A DNA stretch of 64,000 nt from Butyricimonas synergistica DSM 23225 (GCF_000379665.1 NZ_KB903359.1:385815-449814); one strand, 5' to 3'; counted from the first letter of the stretch, positions 55,806-64,000 are shown. Numbers and translations: made by a program. Notes: generated from the sequence alone by a model not told the origin.

Positions 55806-56906
55806 ATGTCGTACATAACAACATTGCTTTTATATAATGTTTTTGTCTTTGTATGTATGCTTGTTTGCTATAAAACTGGTATACAATCAAAAAAGCCAGT
55901 ATTGGCTTTTATATTTATAGCCTTATTATCCGGATTACGATATGATATAGGCAATGATTATCAAATACAAGCGCAACAATGGGATAATATAGCTTATTTA
56001 TTTCATGCCGGTTTTGGCTTGAAGGAACTTGTATTACAAAATATAACAGAACCGATGTCATTGGTTCTGTGTTTCCTTTTCAGTTGGTCGAAGCATCCAA
56101 GTGCGGTTATCTTCTTTATATATTCTATTTTAGAAGTATATTTCATATATAAAGTTGTTAGACATAATGACTGTTTTATTTCTGCCATATTTATTCTTTT
56201 TACATCATGCATACTATTTCAGATGTGGGACTGGACAAGGCAAGCGGTTGCTATGTCGATTTTTTTGTATTCGTTCCAATATATTGAAAACGCTAAGTTG
56301 GGGAAATATCTTATTTGTATCTTATTTGCTTTTTTGTTCCATGTTTCCGCAATTGTTTTGATACCTGTCTATTTTGTAAATAAATATGACATTGGCAAAT
56401 ATGTAACTGTGTGTGTAATTCTTGTACTTACTGCTTTAGCTTATGCGGGAATTTTAGAAAAAATGGCTTCGTTAATTATTGATACTGCTGGTGGACTATT
56501 ATACGAGGGGTACGTTGGTAGTTCTCATAGTGTTCAAAGTAAAAATGTTTCTGGAAGCTTATTGCTATTCTTTAATGTTGCTATTGTGATTGTCCAACTT
56601 TTAAATATTCCTAAAGATAGAAAGATATTAAGAACCATGTTGACTTTAGGGGCGATTCTGTACACATTATCAACCGGTAATCTATTGGTCGATAGGATTG
56701 CTGCATATTTTTTATTATTTCAACTTATATCTTTTCAATATGTCTTTAAAGTAAAGAGTATGGCCTTGGTAACTTCTGTGCTTATGTTGTTTTATTATAA
56801 TTATTCAATAATTAATATCGGAGGTACACGGGGAGCTGTTCCTTATGACAGTGTTTTTTCTGAAAATTTCGAGAAAGGAATCTTCAGATATAGGAAATTT
56901 TTGTAA
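55806..56906 (+). CDS. EpsG/Wzy family polysaccharide polymerase
   Basis: A 366-aa polytopic membrane protein with about ten hydrophobic segments. SGLRYDIGNDYQ near residue 39 is the hallmark of the EpsG family (GxRxxxGxDY), and MWDWTRQAVAMSIFLYSF and LLFHVSAIVLIPVYF-like segments continue the pattern. It is the likely Wzy polymerase, joining repeat units in the periplasm, and pairs with the wzx two genes upstream. Confidence 0.9.
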   Translation: MSYITTLLLYNVFVFVCMLVCYKTGIQSKKPVLAFIFIALLSGLRYDIGNDYQIQAQQWDNIAYLFHAGFGLKELVLQNITEPMSLVLCFLFSWSKHPSAVIFFIYSILEVYFIYKVVRHNDCFISAIFILFTSCILFQMWDWTRQAVAMSIFLYSFQYIENAKLGKYLICILFAFLFHVSAIVLIPVYFVNKYDIGKYVTVCVILVLTALAYAGILEKMASLIIDTAGGLLYEGYVGSSHSVQSKNVSGSLLLFFNVAIVIVQLLNIPKDRKILRTMLTLGAILYTLSTGNLLVDRIAAYFLLFQLISFQYVFKVKSMALVTSVLMLFYYNYSIINIGGTRGAVPYDSVFSENFEKGIFRYRKFL

Positions 56907-56909
56907 ACA

Positions 56910-58274
56910 ATGAATTTTGATTCTTATTTGAAAAGGGAAAAAGAACTTGCTATCAAGTTGGAAAGATTGACTATTCTTTCCGGTATTCCTTTATGGCGCA
57001 TTATCAGGTTAGAATTTAGACATCGTTTTTTAAACACTAGTTTTAAAACCATACCTTGTAGGGTGTCTATTGGACATCAATTGTTGAATGTCTTGTTTTC
57101 GTTGGTTTCGATACTCTCTCTGCTGGTAAAAAGGAAAAAATTTGATAATATAATTTTCCCACATCCACGGCTTTTTTATGTTAATGGTAAATATCTTGAA
57201 CGATTTTCAGACTTTCTTGTAGAACAATCTAAAATAAAAGAAAGTTATATCATACTAGAAAGGCATCAAAATGGAATTCACAAAAAGCCGAGATTGCACG
57301 CAAATAAAGTGGTATATCTTGACATGATTGATGTTTTGTCGATGTTATTGAAATATTTTGTTTACCCGTATGTCTATATAAAATACAAGAGAGAGATCAA
57401 TAAAATATATGAATTATTAAACGAAGAATTTCATTTATCGGATGAGTCTTATAAAAAAATGTTTGGAATGATAATTTCAAACTTTATTGTTTCGTATCAT
57501 TTGTTTTCTCCGGTCATTTCCGTAATTTCCCCGAAGAGAGTTTTTTTAGCCCCTAGATCTACGTTTAAAAGCGTGATCGCTTATTGTGCAAGGAGAGGTA
57601 TAGTAACTTACGAGTTACAACATGGAGTTGTTGTTGGAGATACTGTTTTATATGCTGGTCAATATTCACCAGAAATAGATCCGAACTTTTTTCTTGTTCA
57701 TGGTAAAGATAATATTGGTACCCAATACGGGATGCCCTTAGAGCGAGTGATAAATGTTGGTTATCCTTACAAGAACTATGTTATTAGTGAAGCTTTAAAG
57801 AGTGATAAACTCCATGATTCAAAAAAAATACTAGTGGTTTCAGATCCTCACGTGAGTTCTAAAATTATTGATACGATCATTTTATTAACGGAATATTTTC
57901 CTGATTATGTTTTTCATATTAGGTGTCATCCTCAAGAAAAAGTAGCAGAATCGGATCTATTAAAAGTGGTCAATAACAAAGGGATTGAAATCGTGGATAA
58001 TTCCACGGAATCTTTTTTCACACTTGCTTTATATGACACGATTATAGGAGAAAATTCCACAGTATTATACGAGGCAATGAGTCTTCACAAAAGAGTGGGA
58101 CGGCTTAATTTTAATGGTTTGCATGTTGTTGAAAATCATGATATACACGGTGGTTTTGTTATAAACTCCGTGAATGACTTTCAATTGTTTATGAATACGG
58201 AATATGACGGGAGCAGAGATAATAACGATATATACTCTGATTATAATGAGATTATTGTCAATAATTTGATGTGA
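56910..58274 (+). CDS. Putative GT-B glycosyltransferase of sialyl/CDP-glycerol type
   Basis: 454 aa, soluble except for two hydrophobic stretches near residues 60-75 and 145-160. The second half carries YCARRGIVTYELQHGVVVGDT, YSPEIDPNFFLVHG, and the C-terminal GENSTVLYEAMSLHKRV, a layout shared by polysialyltransferase-like and CDP-glycerol-type GT-B enzymes. Given a full CMP-pseudaminate pathway in the operon and no other CMP-sugar transferase candidate, it is my best guess for the pseudaminyltransferase. This is inference from context only. It ends in a 4-bp overlap with the next frame. Confidence 0.7.
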   Translation: MNFDSYLKREKELAIKLERLTILSGIPLWRIIRLEFRHRFLNTSFKTIPCRVSIGHQLLNVLFSLVSILSLLVKRKKFDNIIFPHPRLFYVNGKYLERFSDFLVEQSKIKESYIILERHQNGIHKKPRLHANKVVYLDMIDVLSMLLKYFVYPYVYIKYKREINKIYELLNEEFHLSDESYKKMFGMIISNFIVSYHLFSPVISVISPKRVFLAPRSTFKSVIAYCARRGIVTYELQHGVVVGDTVLYAGQYSPEIDPNFFLVHGKDNIGTQYGMPLERVINVGYPYKNYVISEALKSDKLHDSKKILVVSDPHVSSKIIDTIILLTEYFPDYVFHIRCHPQEKVAESDLLKVVNNKGIEIVDNSTESFFTLALYDTIIGENSTVLYEAMSLHKRVGRLNFNGLHVVENHDIHGGFVINSVNDFQLFMNTEYDGSRDNNDIYSDYNEIIVNNLM

Positions 58275-58276
58275 AT

Positions 58277-58906
58277 ATGAAGAATTTAATAATTATTGGT
58301 GCTGGCGGTATGGGACGAGTCATGAATGATATGGCTAGAGAAAGTCTGGGATACGGGAAAGAGTTCTGTATAAAAGGTTTTATCGATGATGATCAAAATG
58401 CATTAAAGGATTTTAGTGGATACCCAGAGTTATTATCTACCATTTCCAATTATGCGGTAGAAAAAGAAGATATTTTTATTTGTTCCATTGGTGGATTAGG
58501 TCGTAAAAACTGTATGATGAGAATAATCGAAAAAGGCGGAGAGTTTATCAATTTGATACATAAGGATGCGAGGATTGGTACGGGTGTCAAAATGGGTAAA
58601 GGAAATATCGTGGGAGCATTCACGACTATTGCAGCTAACGCAGAAATAGGAAATTACAATTTTATTCAATCATATACCATTGTTGGTCATGATGTTGTCA
58701 TAGGAGATTGGAATCGTATTGATTCACGGGTAATGTGTGTCGGAGGGATTAGAATAGGAAATGAAAATATGATTCATACTTCAGCTGTTTTAAATCATAA
58801 TGTAACGGTGGGTGATAACACTCATGTCGGTGCGTGTAGTTTTGTTATCAATAATGTACCTAACGGTGTGTCTGTCTTTGGCAATCCTGCCAGGAGGTTA
58901 AAATGA
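58277..58906 (+). CDS. NeuD/PglD-type sugar O- or N-acyltransferase (left-handed beta-helix)
   Basis: 209 aa from the ATG at 58277 (a GTG at 58271 is in frame). An N-terminal Rossmann-like PglD domain (NLIIIGAGGMGRVMNDMARE) is followed by hexapeptide repeats of the LbetaH fold (AEIGNYNFIQSYTIVGHDVVIGDWNRIDSR), ending VFGNPARRLK. NeuD and PglD relatives acylate nucleotide aminosugars at N4 or O positions. In this operon it lies next to the SDR-ligase-ACP set and could use an acyl-ACP or acyl-CoA from it. Confidence 0.88.
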   Translation: MKNLIIIGAGGMGRVMNDMARESLGYGKEFCIKGFIDDDQNALKDFSGYPELLSTISNYAVEKEDIFICSIGGLGRKNCMMRIIEKGGEFINLIHKDARIGTGVKMGKGNIVGAFTTIAANAEIGNYNFIQSYTIVGHDVVIGDWNRIDSRVMCVGGIRIGNENMIHTSAVLNHNVTVGDNTHVGACSFVINNVPNGVSVFGNPARRLK

Positions 58907-58912
58907 ACGCAT

Positions 58913-59671
58913 ATGGATAGATTATTAGAAAAAAAAGTATGTCTTATTACCGGTGCAGGGAGAGGTATCGGGCGGGTTATTGCAGATAGGTTCGCTCGTG
59001 ATGGGGCTATCGTTTATATAAATGACATTAAACTCGAAGATATGGATAGCTGGGCAGAAAGCTGTTCTCAACTTTATCGTACGAAAGTAGTTCCTTTATG
59101 TTTTGATGTTACAGATAGTGTGGCTCTCAAGGCAGGGCTTATGGATATATATAAAACGGAAGGCAAGATAGATTGTATTGTTAATAATGCTGCTATTATC
59201 GCAAATCAAAAGTTGGGGATGGTGACTAAATCATTACTGGAAAGGATGTTTAATGTCAATGTTTTTGCTGTTATCGATATGCTTCAAATAGCTTCACGAT
59301 TGATGTCAAGAAATGGCGGCGGTTGTTTTGTGAATATTGCTTCCATTACGGGTATCGTGGGAAGTCCCGGTCAAGTGGCATATTCATCCACTAAAGGAGC
59401 TATCATTTCAATGACAAAATCGGCTGCCAAGGAATTAGCTCCTTTACATATTCGAGTGAATGCAGTTGCACCCGGGATAGTGAAAACCGAGAGATTCGAT
59501 GAACTTTATGCTGATCATGGAGAAACAATTGATAGTAGAATCGAGAAAATAGCATTAGGTCGTTTAGGGACACCGGAAGATATAGCTAATGCTTGCTCTT
59601 TTTTGGCATCAGACAGAGCATCTTATATATCCGGTCAGGTATTGGGTGTCGACGGGTGTGCAACAATTTAA
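58913..59671 (+). CDS. Short-chain dehydrogenase/reductase (FabG-like)
   Basis: 252 aa, classical SDR. The cofactor loop is ITGAGRGIGRVIAD, followed by VNNAAI and the catalytic triad from FVNIASITG...QVAYSSTKGAI (Ser, Tyr, Lys), and the C-terminus closes with SYISGQVLGVDGCATI. FabG-like enzymes reduce 3-oxoacyl-ACP to 3-hydroxyacyl-ACP, which fits the ACP gene 1.4 kb downstream, but sugar SDRs look similar. It lies 13 bp before the ligase gene. Confidence 0.9.
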   Translation: MDRLLEKKVCLITGAGRGIGRVIADRFARDGAIVYINDIKLEDMDSWAESCSQLYRTKVVPLCFDVTDSVALKAGLMDIYKTEGKIDCIVNNAAIIANQKLGMVTKSLLERMFNVNVFAVIDMLQIASRLMSRNGGGCFVNIASITGIVGSPGQVAYSSTKGAIISMTKSAAKELAPLHIRVNAVAPGIVKTERFDELYADHGETIDSRIEKIALGRLGTPEDIANACSFLASDRASYISGQVLGVDGCATI

Positions 59672-59684
59672 AGAGTAGGTTTGC

Positions 59685-61076
59685 ATGTTTTTGAATTTAG
59701 ATAAAAAGGAAATACAGAAAACAGCAGCAATCGACGGAGGAAGGGAAGAGTTGACGTATGGGGATTTGGTCGTACTCTCTGGTGAATTTTTTAAAGTTCT
59801 TCCTCACAGGACGCTAATATTTATCATGTCGAGAAATTCTCTTGGAGCATTAGTCGGATATGTTGCTGCACTTTCGAATAAAATTGTACCTCTGATTCTT
59901 AGTGTAAATACGGAAGTTGATTTATATGAGCACTTAAGAGATCTATACCAGCCGGAGTATTTATGGATACCGACCGAGTTGGTGGATAAATATGGGTACA
60001 AAAAGGTGTTTTCACTTTTAGATTATTCGTTGGTCAAAACTGATTTAGTAGCACCAGTTCTTCATGACGATCTAGCGTTGTTGTTACCGACATCCGGTTC
60101 AACAGGTAGTCCAAAACTTGTGCGGCATAGCTATAGAAATATTGAAGCAAATGCAGAGAATGTTTCTCAAATGTTCCAAATAACCCCGCTAGAACGGGCA
60201 ATGGCTACTCTTCCCATGCATTACACGATGGGATTATCTGTCATTACAAGTCATTTATATTCTGGAGCGACTCTTCTTTTTAGTGACAAATCTTTGTTGG
60301 ATAAAGAGTTCTGGACAATGTTGAAAGAAGAGAAAGCAACTAGTTTTACGGGAGTTCCATATAGTTACGAGGTGTTAAGAAAAATGCGATTCTTTAGAAT
60401 GGATCTTCCTTTTCTGAAAGTAATCACTCAAGGTGGAGGAAAATTAAGAGAAGATTTATTTCGAGAATGCGTGGAATACGCGGAGAAAAACGGTAAAAAA
60501 TTTATAGCGACTTACGGACAAACGGAGGGGACCGCAAGGATGGCGTTTTTAGAGCCGGAAATGGCTAAATATAAAATAGGTAGTATCGGAAAAGCGGAAC
60601 CCAATGGACGATTGGCTATTATTGATTCAGAGGGAAACAAGACTTTCGAGGGAGAAGCAGAGGGAGAGATGATCTATTATGGCGAAAATGTTACTCTCGG
60701 GTATGCAATGAATTCGGGTGATTTAATGAAAGGCGATGAAAATAGAGGGGTTTTGTATACCGGGGATATTGTTCATCGGGATGTTGACGGATTTTATTAC
60801 GTTATCGGAAGGATGAAGCGATTTCTAAAAATATTTGGACTTCGTATTGGTCTGGATGAAATTGAATATTTGGTGAAATCTAATTTTGATACGGATTGTT
60901 TGTGTAGCGGATCCGATGAATTATTGAAAATTTGTATAACTAATTTTTCGTTATCCGAGTCGATTAAAAATTTTGTTGTAGAGAAAACTCATCTTTTTCA
61001 CAAAAACATAGAAATAATTTATTCAAGTAAAATAGAACGTAATGAAGCCGGTAAGGCTTGTTTAAAAAATTATTAG
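59685..61076 (+). CDS. Adenylate-forming (AMP-binding) ligase
   Basis: 463 aa, ANL superfamily. A3 loop LLLPTSGSTGSPKLVRHSYRN (residues ~130-150), ATYGQTEGTARMAFLEP (A5), and the GVLYTGDIVHRDVDGFYYVIGRMKRFLKIFGLRI (A7-A8) hinge are present; the catalytic A10 Lys is in ERNEAGKACLKNY at the C-terminus. It should activate a carboxylic acid as the acyl-adenylate and load it on the small carrier protein encoded 3 bp later. The acyl substrate is unknown. Confidence 0.93.
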   Translation: MFLNLDKKEIQKTAAIDGGREELTYGDLVVLSGEFFKVLPHRTLIFIMSRNSLGALVGYVAALSNKIVPLILSVNTEVDLYEHLRDLYQPEYLWIPTELVDKYGYKKVFSLLDYSLVKTDLVAPVLHDDLALLLPTSGSTGSPKLVRHSYRNIEANAENVSQMFQITPLERAMATLPMHYTMGLSVITSHLYSGATLLFSDKSLLDKEFWTMLKEEKATSFTGVPYSYEVLRKMRFFRMDLPFLKVITQGGGKLREDLFRECVEYAEKNGKKFIATYGQTEGTARMAFLEPEMAKYKIGSIGKAEPNGRLAIIDSEGNKTFEGEAEGEMIYYGENVTLGYAMNSGDLMKGDENRGVLYTGDIVHRDVDGFYYVIGRMKRFLKIFGLRIGLDEIEYLVKSNFDTDCLCSGSDELLKICITNFSLSESIKNFVVEKTHLFHKNIEIIYSSKIERNEAGKACLKNY

Positions 61077-61079
61077 GTT

Positions 61080-61319
61080 ATGACAAATTTGGAGAAATAT
61101 AATCGTATTTTTTGTGATACATTTCAGGTAGAAGAAAATGTATTGAATGAAAAGTTTGATAATACCTCTGTTGAGGGATGGGATTCGATCAAACAATTAT
61201 GTCTTATCACTTCTATTGAAGAAACATTTGACATCATGTTGGATACGGAAGATATTATAGGCTTGGTATCGTATTTTGCGGGAAAGGACATATTAGGCAA
61301 ATATGGAGTAATATTGTAA
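61080..61319 (+). CDS. Acyl carrier protein
   Basis: 79 aa. The phosphopantetheine attachment Ser is in SVEGWDSIKQLCLITSIEE (residue ~37), in the expected D-S-I context. It is not the housekeeping AcpP but a dedicated carrier placed directly after the adenylate-forming ligase, so it most likely presents an activated acyl group to an acyltransferase of this locus. Confidence 0.92.
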   Translation: MTNLEKYNRIFCDTFQVEENVLNEKFDNTSVEGWDSIKQLCLITSIEETFDIMLDTEDIIGLVSYFAGKDILGKYGVIL

Positions 61320-61328
61320 TAATACATT

Positions 61329-61740
61329 ATGGGATTGCGTAAAAGGCTATGGTCGAAGATTGTTTCGATTTATCCTGATTATCTTCGTTTAAGATATGGA
61401 ATGAACATAGGCAGGAATTGTCGGATATCGTGGAAAGCTCATTTAGATAAATCTGTTAATCCTAAAGGCATTCATGTTGGGAATAATACATGGATTCTCA
61501 ATGGAGCGATGATTCTTGCTCATGATCATTGCAGGAATATTAAAACAAATACGTATATAGGGGATGATTGTGTGATTGGTGTAAGAGCGATTGTAATGCC
61601 TGGTTTAAGTATTGGTAATCAGTGTGTTATAGGGGGGTAGTGTTGTAACGAAAGATGTTCCAGCCAATTGCATCGTGGCAGGTAATCCTGCTAAAGTGAT
61701 ACGCACAGGGATAAAAGTAAATAATGGGAGAATTATTTAA
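61329..61740 (+). pseudogene. LbetaH O-acetyltransferase, frameshifted at a G6 tract
   Basis: The frame opens with MGLRKRLWSKIVSIYPDYLRL and runs through hexapeptide repeats (IGRNCRISWKAHLD, IGDDCVIGVRAIVMPGL) to CVIGG at 61640, where a TAG follows a run of six G (61632-61637). Deleting one G gives the expected VIGGSVVTKDVPANC, and the frame continues with VAGNPAKVIRTG to a TAA at 61740, the usual C-terminus of sugar/serine acetyltransferases. So the gene is intact except for one extra G. The full protein would be about 136 aa. Either phase variation, a recent mutation or a sequencing error. Confidence 0.85.
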
Positions 61741-61743
61741 AGT

Positions 61744-62352
61744 ATGTATCGTAATTTTTTTAAACGGGTAATAGATTGTATTTCGGTTTTTTGTGCTATA
61801 GTGATATTGTCTCCATTTTTTTTAATAATAATGGTCGTCTTGCATTTTGTAAACAAAGGAGCGGGAGTCTTTTTTACGCAAAATAGACCTGGGAAGAATG
61901 CAAAGATTTATAAATGTATTAAATTTAAAACAATGACCGATGAGAGAGATGATAATGGTAATTTACTTCCGGATATACAAAGGATAACACGTGTGGGAAA
62001 GATTCTCCGTAGCCTTTCAATAGATGAATTGCCACAACTTTTTAATGTTTTGAAAGGAGATATGGCTTTGATTGGCCCTAGACCATTGTTACCTAAATAT
62101 TTACCTTTATATTCTTTAGAACAGTATCGTCGCCATGAAGTGCGTCCCGGAATAACTGGTTGGGCACAAGTTAATGGTCGGAATAATATTTCATGGACAA
62201 AAAAATTTGAATTAGATGTATGGTATGTTGATCACTTGTCATTAATACTTGATTTAAAAATATTTTTTGTTACAATAAAAAAGGTATTTATACGGGAGAA
62301 TATTTCTTTCGAAGGAGAAGCCACGACACATCCTTTTGATGGTACGAATTGA
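61744..62352 (+). CDS. Initiating sugar-1-phosphate transferase (PglC-type bacterial sugar transferase)
   Basis: 202 aa, the small monotopic phosphoglycosyltransferase. An N-terminal re-entrant helix (residues ~8-35) precedes the bacterial_transf core: [22 protein letters not shown], the catalytic D-E pair in [27 protein letters not shown], and [19 protein letters not shown]. It places the first sugar phosphate on undecaprenyl phosphate and starts the repeat unit. Being followed by an aminotransferase recalls Campylobacter pglC-pglE, suggesting a 4-amino-trideoxy sugar as first residue. Confidence 0.95.
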   Translation: MYRNFFKRVIDCISVFCAIVILSPFFLIIMVVLHFVNKGAGVFFTQNRPGKNAKIYKCIKFKTMTDERDDNGNLLPDIQRITRVGKILRSLSIDELPQLFNVLKGDMALIGPRPLLPKYLPLYSLEQYRRHEVRPGITGWAQVNGRNNISWTKKFELDVWYVDHLSLILDLKIFFVTIKKVFIRENISFEGEATTHPFDGTN

Positions 62353-62408
62353 AGCTAAAGAGGAATTTTTATAGATTAAGGTATCTTATTAGAATTACCA
62401 GAATAGAG

Positions 62409-63650
62409 ATGGAAAGAAAACGGATTTATCTTTGTTTGGCACACATGTCAGGTGAAGAACAAAAATTTATACAAGAGGCATTTGACACGAATTGGGTGGT
62501 ACCGTTAGGACCGAACGTGAACGGTTTCGAGGGGGATATCAAGCAGTTTATCGGGGAGGATAAAGAGGTCGTGGCGTTGTCGGCGGGTACGGCGGCGGTG
62601 CATTTGGCGTTGTTGGCTTGTGGTGTGGGGAGGGGTGACGAGGTGATCGTGCAGTCGTTCACGTTTTGCGCTTCGGCTCACCCGGTGACTTACCTGGGGG
62701 CGACGCCGGTGTTCGTGGACTCGGAGGCGGATAGCTGGAACATGGACCCGGGGTTGCTGGAGGAGGCGATCCGGGACCGGGTAGCCAAGACGGGGCGCAA
62801 GCCGAAGGCGATTATCCCGGTGGCACTTTACGGGATGCCGTACGATTGCGAGCGAATCCTGGAGATTGCCGCCCGTTACGAGATCCCTGTGATAGAGGAT
62901 GCCGCGGAGGGGTTCGGCTCGAGGTATGACGGTCGGGTGTTGGGGACGTTCGGTCGCTACGGGGTGTTGTCGTTCAACGGGAACAAGATGATCACGACGA
63001 GTGGCGGCGGTGCGTTGATTTGCCCGGACGAGGGGGCGAAGCGGGAGGTGATGTTTTACGCGACGCAGGGACGGGAGGCTTACCCTTATTACCAGCACGA
63101 GAAGATCGGTTACAATTACCGGATGTCGAATATCTGTGCCGGTATTGGGCGGGGTCAGATGACGGTGGTGGAGGATCACGTGGCGCATCACAAGCACGTT
63201 CAAGCGCTGTACCGGGAGTTGCTGAAAGAGGTGGATGGGGTGACGCTTCACGAGAACCCGTCGTCACGTTATGACAGCAATTTTTGGCTTTGCACGGTGA
63301 CGCTGGATCCTGGTTTACGGGTCAAGGGAGAGGAGCACGCTTACGAGGAAGCGGTGCAAGGTGCTGTTGGCGGGGCGGCGGGAGTGACCCGTGCGGCCTT
63401 GGGGTTACACACGGCTCACGAGCCGAACCGGAACGTGGAGGCGACGCGGTTGGCGTTGGACCGGGCGGGGGTAGAGAGTCGCCCGTTGTGGAAACCAATG
63501 CATTTACAACCGGTGTACCGGGACAACCCGTGTTTCGTGAACGGGGTGAGCGAGGGGTTGTTCAAGACGGGACTTTGTTTGCCCAGTGGTCCGTGCGTGA
63601 CGGACGAGGACGTGTGGTATATCGTTGAACAAATCAAGAGAAACTTGTAA
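62409..63650 (+). CDS. DegT/DnrJ/EryC1 aminotransferase (PglE/WbpE-like)
   Basis: 413 aa from ATG 62409 (MERKRIYLCLAHMSGEEQ), the expected family start; a TTG at 62349 is in frame but adds an unrelated N-terminus. NWVVPLGPNVNGFEGDIKQF, LSAGTAAVHLALLACGV, EDAAEGFGS and the PLP-lysine in LSFNGNKMITTSGGGAL (about residue 193) identify it. It makes a UDP-4-amino-4,6-dideoxy sugar. The first ~90 bp are AT-rich like upstream DNA, while from about 62500 the gene is very GC-rich (62% in 62881-62940, against 38% in 62281-62340). The C-terminus is followed by the operon terminator. Confidence 0.95.
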   Translation: MERKRIYLCLAHMSGEEQKFIQEAFDTNWVVPLGPNVNGFEGDIKQFIGEDKEVVALSAGTAAVHLALLACGVGRGDEVIVQSFTFCASAHPVTYLGATPVFVDSEADSWNMDPGLLEEAIRDRVAKTGRKPKAIIPVALYGMPYDCERILEIAARYEIPVIEDAAEGFGSRYDGRVLGTFGRYGVLSFNGNKMITTSGGGALICPDEGAKREVMFYATQGREAYPYYQHEKIGYNYRMSNICAGIGRGQMTVVEDHVAHHKHVQALYRELLKEVDGVTLHENPSSRYDSNFWLCTVTLDPGLRVKGEEHAYEEAVQGAVGGAAGVTRAALGLHTAHEPNRNVEATRLALDRAGVESRPLWKPMHLQPVYRDNPCFVNGVSEGLFKTGLCLPSGPCVTDEDVWYIVEQIKRNL

Positions 63651-63667
63651 AGTTATGATTCACGATT

Positions 63668-63700
63668 GAGGTGTGTTTCGACACACCTCTTTTTTGTTTT
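63668..63700 (+). terminator. Terminator of the capsule operon
   Basis: GAGGTGTGT / ACACACCTC stem with a 4-base loop and a run of six T, 18 bp after the aminotransferase stop. Confidence 0.85.
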
Positions 63701-63761
63701 TGAGGATATTGTTCTCTTGTACACGAAAAGGTCATTTCGCGAGATATAAAATTGGAAAGTT

Positions 63762-64000
63762 ATGAAAGAATTGAATGATCAATCGCAACGTCTCGTGAGA
63801 GATTGTTTTTTTGTACGCCAGGGAGAACGTATGGAGAGGTGTTTCTACTCGGAAGTGTTGTACGTGGAGGCATCGGGTTGTTATTGTTATATTTACCGTC
63901 GGGATAAGCCCCGGATATCAATTCCCTATTCTCTTTTAACGGTGGAACTTCGCTTACCGAAAAGTATGTTCCGGCGGGTTCATCGAAGTTATATCGTGAA
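63762..64000 (+). CDS. LytTR-domain DNA-binding protein (3'-truncated)
   Basis: The first 79 codons are present. Translation gives DCFFVRQGERMERCFYSEVLYVEASG, ISIPYSLLTVELRLP and MFRRVHRSYIVN, which are the LytTR domain landmarks (the last is its most conserved block). No receiver domain precedes it, so it is a stand-alone LytTR regulator of the kind common in Bacteroidales. It lies beyond the capsule terminator and may or may not control that operon. It runs off the window end. Confidence 0.85.
   Translation, partial: MKELNDQSQRLVRDCFFVRQGERMERCFYSEVLYVEASGCYCYIYRRDKPRISIPYSLLTVELRLPKSMFRRVHRSYIV

Noticed and set aside
62505..63251. 248-aa minus-strand frame inside the terminal aminotransferase
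   Set aside because: Arg/His/Pro-rich shadow of a GC-rich gene; the plus-strand enzyme has all active-site motifs.

Overview
The window is a stretch of Bacteroidota chromosome, order Bacteroidales. The evidence is a FecI/FecR-SusC/SusD import locus, an Nqr sodium pump, glycine-lipid type acyltransferases, a capsule locus opened by an UpxY-type antiterminator, promoters of the TTTG-N19-TAnnTTTG kind, and almost no Shine-Dalgarno sequences. The general style suggests Odoribacteraceae (Butyricimonas-like), but that is only an impression. There are no rRNA or tRNA genes, no CRISPR array and no complete insertion sequence.

1-19 kb: a 5'-truncated MATE exporter, two small unknown genes, a decayed histidine-kinase tail, glyA, and a small membrane protein. 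Then comes a FecI sigma / FecR anti-sigma / SusC / SusD / lipoprotein locus on the minus strand and the complete nqrABCDEF operon. 19-42 kb is housekeeping: an HslJ-like lipoprotein, folC, a bactofilin, rex, thrS-infC-rpmI-rplT, dapB-lepB, a PIN-PhoH ATPase, a LysE exporter and a glsA/glsB-like acyltransferase pair. It continues with a TPR lipoprotein, ruvC, serS, rplU-rpmA, a PlsC-like acyltransferase, an omega-amidase, a DPP-IV-like peptidase, an Rpn-type nuclease and trmD.

43-63.7 kb is one large surface-polysaccharide operon on the plus strand. It starts with a promoter bracketed by 12-bp inverted repeats, then upxY and an unidentified 251-aa protein in the position usually held by UpxZ. 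Next are ugd and a sugar epimerase, a complete CMP-pseudaminic acid pathway (pseB, C, F, G, H, I), a Wzx flippase, glycosyltransferases and an EpsG/Wzy-like polymerase. An acylation module follows (NeuD-like acyltransferase, SDR, adenylate-forming ligase, acyl carrier protein, and an O-acetyltransferase frameshifted at a G6 tract). A PglC-type initiating transferase, a DegT aminotransferase and a strong terminator close the operon; a LytTR regulator runs off the window end.

Most worth a second look: (a) sharp composition steps inside ugd and near the 5' end of the terminal aminotransferase, which look like edges of an exchangeable capsule cassette; (b) a possibly invertible capsule promoter; (c) the dedicated ACP/ligase/SDR acylation module next to aminosugar genes; (d) a family of degenerate 9-11-bp periodic repeats, often head-to-head, in several intergenic spacers; (e) a possible AUU/AUA start for infC.
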